DNA of 64,000 bases from Pseudopedobacter sp037968815 (GTDB lineage: Bacteria; Bacteroidota; Bacteroidia; Sphingobacteriales; Sphingobacteriaceae), in the NCBI GenBank assembly GCA_037968815.1, contig JBBKWF010000011.1:310001-374000 (forward strand). The letters are read 5' to 3'. The notes under the pieces were generated by a model. That model was not told where the DNA came from and did no database searches. It saw only the letters and a program-made list of their open reading frames with translations. The position numbers and the translations under genes are program-made. Below, piece by piece: positions 60,887-64,000 of the stretch (position 1 is its first letter; each line of letters opens with the position of its first letter).

Positions 60887-62005
60887 TTAAGGATTTTCAA
60901 TCCAGTCAAAATTCCCGAATAATTTGGCTGTATATCTTCCAGTAATATCTGGAATATCATTATTATCTAAAGCAACTTCCGTTAGTCTCCAACCACAGAC
61001 CAAATCAGATTCTGTACCTACAACTGATTCCGGGTTATCTTTAATGTTTTGGATTTGAGCTTGAGTTTTTAGGGATTTCCAAACATTCATATTTTTCATA
61101 TAGCCATTTGTCCCTCTATCTGTAAGGGCGCCACCACCAAAACTACCTGATGCAAAACCATACATATGTGTATTTATAGTGTTAGGTGTATAATTTGTAC
61201 TTCTCCAATCTTCTTCTTTTCTAAGCTCTCCATTAACATACATTTTAAATGTTTTCGGATTGCCACTACCATCATCCGTTTTATCTGGGTTCCAGACAAA
61301 AGCTAAGTGCACCCATTCGCCAGTATATTGCGTGTTGTAATTGTTGATGGGAGGTTCGTAAATATCTTTAGTGTCAAGGGCATAAGTCATACGCATATTA
61401 CCACCATTATAATTTACACCCCATCCTTGAAAAATCTTATCATTGCCACTTAAAAAATTATCAACGAAAGTTGACAATAGAAAATCAAACCCTCCAAAAC
61501 CAATTACTTTTGACCATAATTCTACAGTAAAAGGACCATCATTAAAGTTTGAAAATTCAGGATGTGAACCAAAATCTATGTATCCACCATCTTTACCATT
61601 TACATGAAGAATTCCATTTCTCACATAATTCTCGGTACGTTTACTAGAAATAAATTGCGATTGGGTATTGGCGACAGCTGTTAAGATAAGGGCCGTTTCT
61701 GATGCTACGTTCTGTGGAGGAATAACTTGAGTTTTTATATCCTCCAACAGTTTCTTTAATTCATCAATTTTTGCGTCTAAAAGAATTTTACTTTCTGTGG
61801 GATACATATCCTTTTTAAATCCAAATGTTGATGCTGCAAGTAAATCTGATAATTCCTTAATCTTTTTACCTATTTGCTCCTTTTGTTCGTATACAGCAAC
61901 GGTATTAACAGTATCCTTTTTACAAGAGGTTAGGGTAGCAGATGTTGTTAAGCAGGCAGCCAAAAAGATGACTATTTTATATTTAGTATTCTTAAAAAAT
62001 CTCAT
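60887..62005 (-). CDS. LamG-domain lipoprotein, copy 2
   Basis: 372-aa paralogue of the 58277 product, with lipobox Cys28 (ATLTSC). Helical DUF4972-like segment (about 40-125) and LamG domain (about 140-370) with FTVELWSKVIGFGGFDFLLSTF, WVHLAFVWNP and FKMYVNGELRKEED. Similar enough to copy 1 for a duplication, but with clear changes in loops, so binding specificity may differ. It lies 50 bp upstream of the esterase gene. Confidence 0.85.
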   Translation of the reverse strand: MRFFKNTKYKIVIFLAACLTTSATLTSCKKDTVNTVAVYEQKEQIGKKIKELSDLLAASTFGFKKDMYPTESKILLDAKIDELKKLLEDIKTQVIPPQNVASETALILTAVANTQSQFISSKRTENYVRNGILHVNGKDGGYIDFGSHPEFSNFNDGPFTVELWSKVIGFGGFDFLLSTFVDNFLSGNDKIFQGWGVNYNGGNMRMTYALDTKDIYEPPINNYNTQYTGEWVHLAFVWNPDKTDDGSGNPKTFKMYVNGELRKEEDWRSTNYTPNTINTHMYGFASGSFGGGALTDRGTNGYMKNMNVWKSLKTQAQIQNIKDNPESVVGTESDLVCGWRLTEVALDNNDIPDITGRYTAKLFGNFDWIENP

Positions 62006-62086
62006 GATTGATAATTTTTAAAATCGTTTATATTTCCTCTGTTTACCTGTAAACTAAATAGAATACAAGTGTTATTTTATGAAATT

Positions 62087-64000
62087 TTAGTAGATACCGC
62101 CACCTTCAATATACTTTTTAAGTGATGCTGCTAAATCCATTGGCAACATAAATTCAAAAGTATTAGGCATTTCTTGTTCGGCTCTTTTAAGCTCTCTAAG
62201 TAAACGCTCGAACATTACAACTTTACCGTTTTCATAGCCATAATAATTAGTTAATAAATAAATATGACGGAAGATTGGACGACGAGAACTTGGGGTTACC
62301 GACATTAAATCTTTGTAAACATCACCTTCTGTCCAACAGTGTGTGCCTTGATCAATACGAACAGTCGTTCCATTAAATTTATGAGATGCTGGAGCATTTG
62401 CTGTTTGGCCCATTTCACCATCGAGTGCTAACTCTATTCCGCTACCGTCCATATAAGATTTGAAATTATCACGAGTGGCAATCCACAAATGAGCTGTATG
62501 AAAACCGGCAGTCTCTAGCCATTTTTTATTCATAGCAATCCATTCATCGTACTTACCACTTTCTTTATAATAATCGCCATAGATAAATTGGAAGCCCGAA
62601 GGGCCGGCAGTAAGCTCTTCGTTCTTCGTTGCATTCTTGTAATAAAACTCTAGTAATTTCGGATTCAGCTCTTGTAGAACGGCAGCCAAAGTAACCCCAA
62701 CAGGCACTTTACCTCTATTAGTATCATATTTGAATATTTCGTATAAAGAGTTTTGGTCAAATTGGATATTATCACCATCACTTAAACTTAAAGCAACATA
62801 TACTTTACCTGGTTTAACTTCTGACGCTATACCTTTCCGTTGTTGAAATGATTTATTGGGGTACGAACTCCAAAAAGTTCCATTTGCATAATAATCACTT
62901 ACCACAAAACCTCCATTGTTTCTGTTAGTCATTTTATTTAAATGGTCGCCAATTTGATTTAGTCCAAAACCAAAAACTGATGAGCCAACAGGCATATTTA
63001 GTGTTTGAAAAATTTTATCCATGATAGCCCGGTCTAGAGCGTCATCTTCATTTAGCCAAAAACAAAATCCTTTACTTGCAACTGTATAGTCAAACATTGT
63101 CCATGGCCCAGTTAAATAATCATTCCTTAAGCCTGCAGAAAAAATCATTGTTTTGCTAACTGTACTAGCATATTCATTTAATGCCCAGTCATATGCGGCA
63201 GCTTCTGTTGGCCACTTATTGATGATATTTTCTACGACTAGACCCGTTAAGTCTAAATTAGTCTGCATAAACTGATAAAGTGCTGGTGTTACTGGAATAG
63301 CATTTTGATGTGCAGCCATCATTAAAGCTAAACTCCAAGAATATTTTTTACGGGGCATATTCTGATTTGTTGGATCAGGATCACCATCATAGATAATGAT
63401 TTTACTAAACCTACTTTTGTACTCATTAAATAAAGCAGCAAAACCATTATTTTTTGAAAAGTTGGTTGGTGCCATATTTGTATAGTTAATACCTTCATCC
63501 TCTAATTGCGTATAATGTAACTGACGCGTAATTAAATAGGATTCAGCATATTGTCTATTGATAATACCTTGCATAGCTGCAGAGGTAATTCTTGAAATAC
63601 TTTCATCATTTCTTACATCAAAAACTTTAACCGATTGTGCTAGAGAGTTTTTAAAGAACAAACCACTTTGGGGAACAGCAGTACTATTATAATCTATTCT
63701 GTTATATAAATTTTGCGCCCAATTTCTAAATAAACGAGCGACTACTCCTGTAGATAAAACACCTTTATTATTAACTACTTTTAATTCATAACGGTAAGAA
63801 GATAGTGAAACATCGCTAATTTCAAATTCAGCTTTTTGGGTACCCAAAGCAATACTTTGCTCTGTATCGTTTTGTAAATCCTTTATTAAAATATTACTGG
63901 CATCAGTAATATATGGATCTATCCAAGTTACCACCGCCTTGTTGCTTACTTCCTCAACGTTTACTATACGAACTTCATTCGTATTATTTATAAGTTGATC
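62087..64000 (-). CDS. GxGYxYxP-family protein, 5' end outside the window
   Basis: The frame stays open to the window edge, so at least 22 more codons lie upstream of the GTG at 63934 and that is not the start. The visible part is of the GxGYxYxP type: N-terminal VFDVRNDESISRITSAAMQGIINRQYAES, middle VYVALSLSDGDNIQFDQN and the motif region SGFQFIYGDYYKES, then a C-terminal domain with RHIYLLTNYYGYENGKV. These are putative glycoside hydrolases of PULs, without a settled substrate. An N-terminal Ig-like part (VNVEEVSNKAVVTWIDPY) precedes it. It is the first visible gene of PUL2. Confidence 0.8.
   Translation of the reverse strand, partial: DQLINNTNEVRIVNVEEVSNKAVVTWIDPYITDASNILIKDLQNDTEQSIALGTQKAEFEISDVSLSSYRYELKVVNNKGVLSTGVVARLFRNWAQNLYNRIDYNSTAVPQSGLFFKNSLAQSVKVFDVRNDESISRITSAAMQGIINRQYAESYLITRQLHYTQLEDEGINYTNMAPTNFSKNNGFAALFNEYKSRFSKIIIYDGDPDPTNQNMPRKKYSWSLALMMAAHQNAIPVTPALYQFMQTNLDLTGLVVENIINKWPTEAAAYDWALNEYASTVSKTMIFSAGLRNDYLTGPWTMFDYTVASKGFCFWLNEDDALDRAIMDKIFQTLNMPVGSSVFGFGLNQIGDHLNKMTNRNNGGFVVSDYYANGTFWSSYPNKSFQQRKGIASEVKPGKVYVALSLSDGDNIQFDQNSLYEIFKYDTNRGKVPVGVTLAAVLQELNPKLLEFYYKNATKNEELTAGPSGFQFIYGDYYKESGKYDEWIAMNKKWLETAGFHTAHLWIATRDNFKSYMDGSGIELALDGEMGQTANAPASHKFNGTTVRIDQGTHCWTEGDVYKDLMSVTPSSRRPIFRHIYLLTNYYGYENGKVVMFERLLRELKRAEQEMPNTFEFMLPMDLAASLKKYIEGGGIY

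Noticed and set aside
1..64000. CRISPR arrays and rRNA genes
   Set aside because: No series of regularly spaced direct repeats and no rRNA sequence were seen anywhere in the window.

Overview
The window looks like chromosomal DNA of a low-GC Bacteroidota, most likely a Sphingobacteriaceae/Pedobacter relative. The evidence is SusC/SusD pairs with an ECF sigma/FecR switch, type IX secretion C-terminal domains, GH92 and GH20 glycosidases, and promoters of the Bacteroidota type (TTTG, about 19 bp, TAnnTTTG) in place of -35/-10 boxes and Shine-Dalgarno sites.

Layout. 0-2.5 kb: the tail of an unknown gene, an orphan PAS/GAF sensor and a small single-stranded DNA-binding protein. 2.5-7.2 kb: an accessory stretch with a Shedu anti-phage nuclease, a Pr6Pr membrane protein, a REP-associated transposase with inverted repeats, an unknown membrane protein and a zinc-ribbon protein; three of these genes carry a similar short repeat 21-26 bp before the start codon. 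7.2-10.5 kb: housekeeping-type genes (MsrA-like, triple DUF2249, GNAT acetyltransferase, bacilliredoxin). 10.5-28 kb: polysaccharide-utilisation locus 1 (PUL1), all on the minus strand: ECF sigma, FecR, SusC, SusD, two phosphodiester glycosidases (NAGPA family), two GH20 hexosaminidases, an alkaline phosphatase, a BACON/beta-helix lipoprotein and a T9SS-secreted NHL protein. The enzyme set points to a GlcNAc polymer joined by phosphodiesters. A plus-strand promoter and terminator between fecR and susC predict a short antisense RNA.

28-30 kb: the rpsF-rpsR-rplI operon and mtgA. 30-34.7 kb: a TonB-dependent receptor and a beta-helix lipoprotein, each preceded by an 11-bp-periodic array of TTAACA/CTAACA half-sites with the same phasing to the promoter. 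These look like Pho boxes, so the pair is probably phosphate-starvation controlled. 34.8-38.6 kb: small unknown genes and a two-gene Fe-S oxidoreductase operon. 38.8-44.3 kb: a 5.4-kb integrative element in the 3' end of tRNA-Phe(GAA), with a tyrosine recombinase, a Rep-like protein, an excisionase-like HTH protein and cargo. 44.5-49.5 kb: a glycosylation locus (DPM1-like GT2, DUF2304, a TMTC-like GT-C/TPR protein, an EamA-like half transporter, a methyltransferase and another GT2). 50 kb: a GreA/GreB-type factor, then a truncated tRNA-Asn that probably marks the left edge of a genomic island.

51-64 kb: PUL2, minus strand and incomplete at the window edge: two GH92 mannosidases, a ROK kinase, a T9SS protein with duplicated domains, two LamG lipoproteins, a SASA-type esterase and a GxGYxYxP protein. 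One GH92 has Gln where the family's catalytic acid Glu belongs, which is the signature of enzymes that remove mannose-1-phosphate caps. A theme joins PUL1, the Pho-box pair and PUL2: phosphorus-containing glycans may serve as both carbon and phosphate sources. That link is inference, not something the sequence proves.
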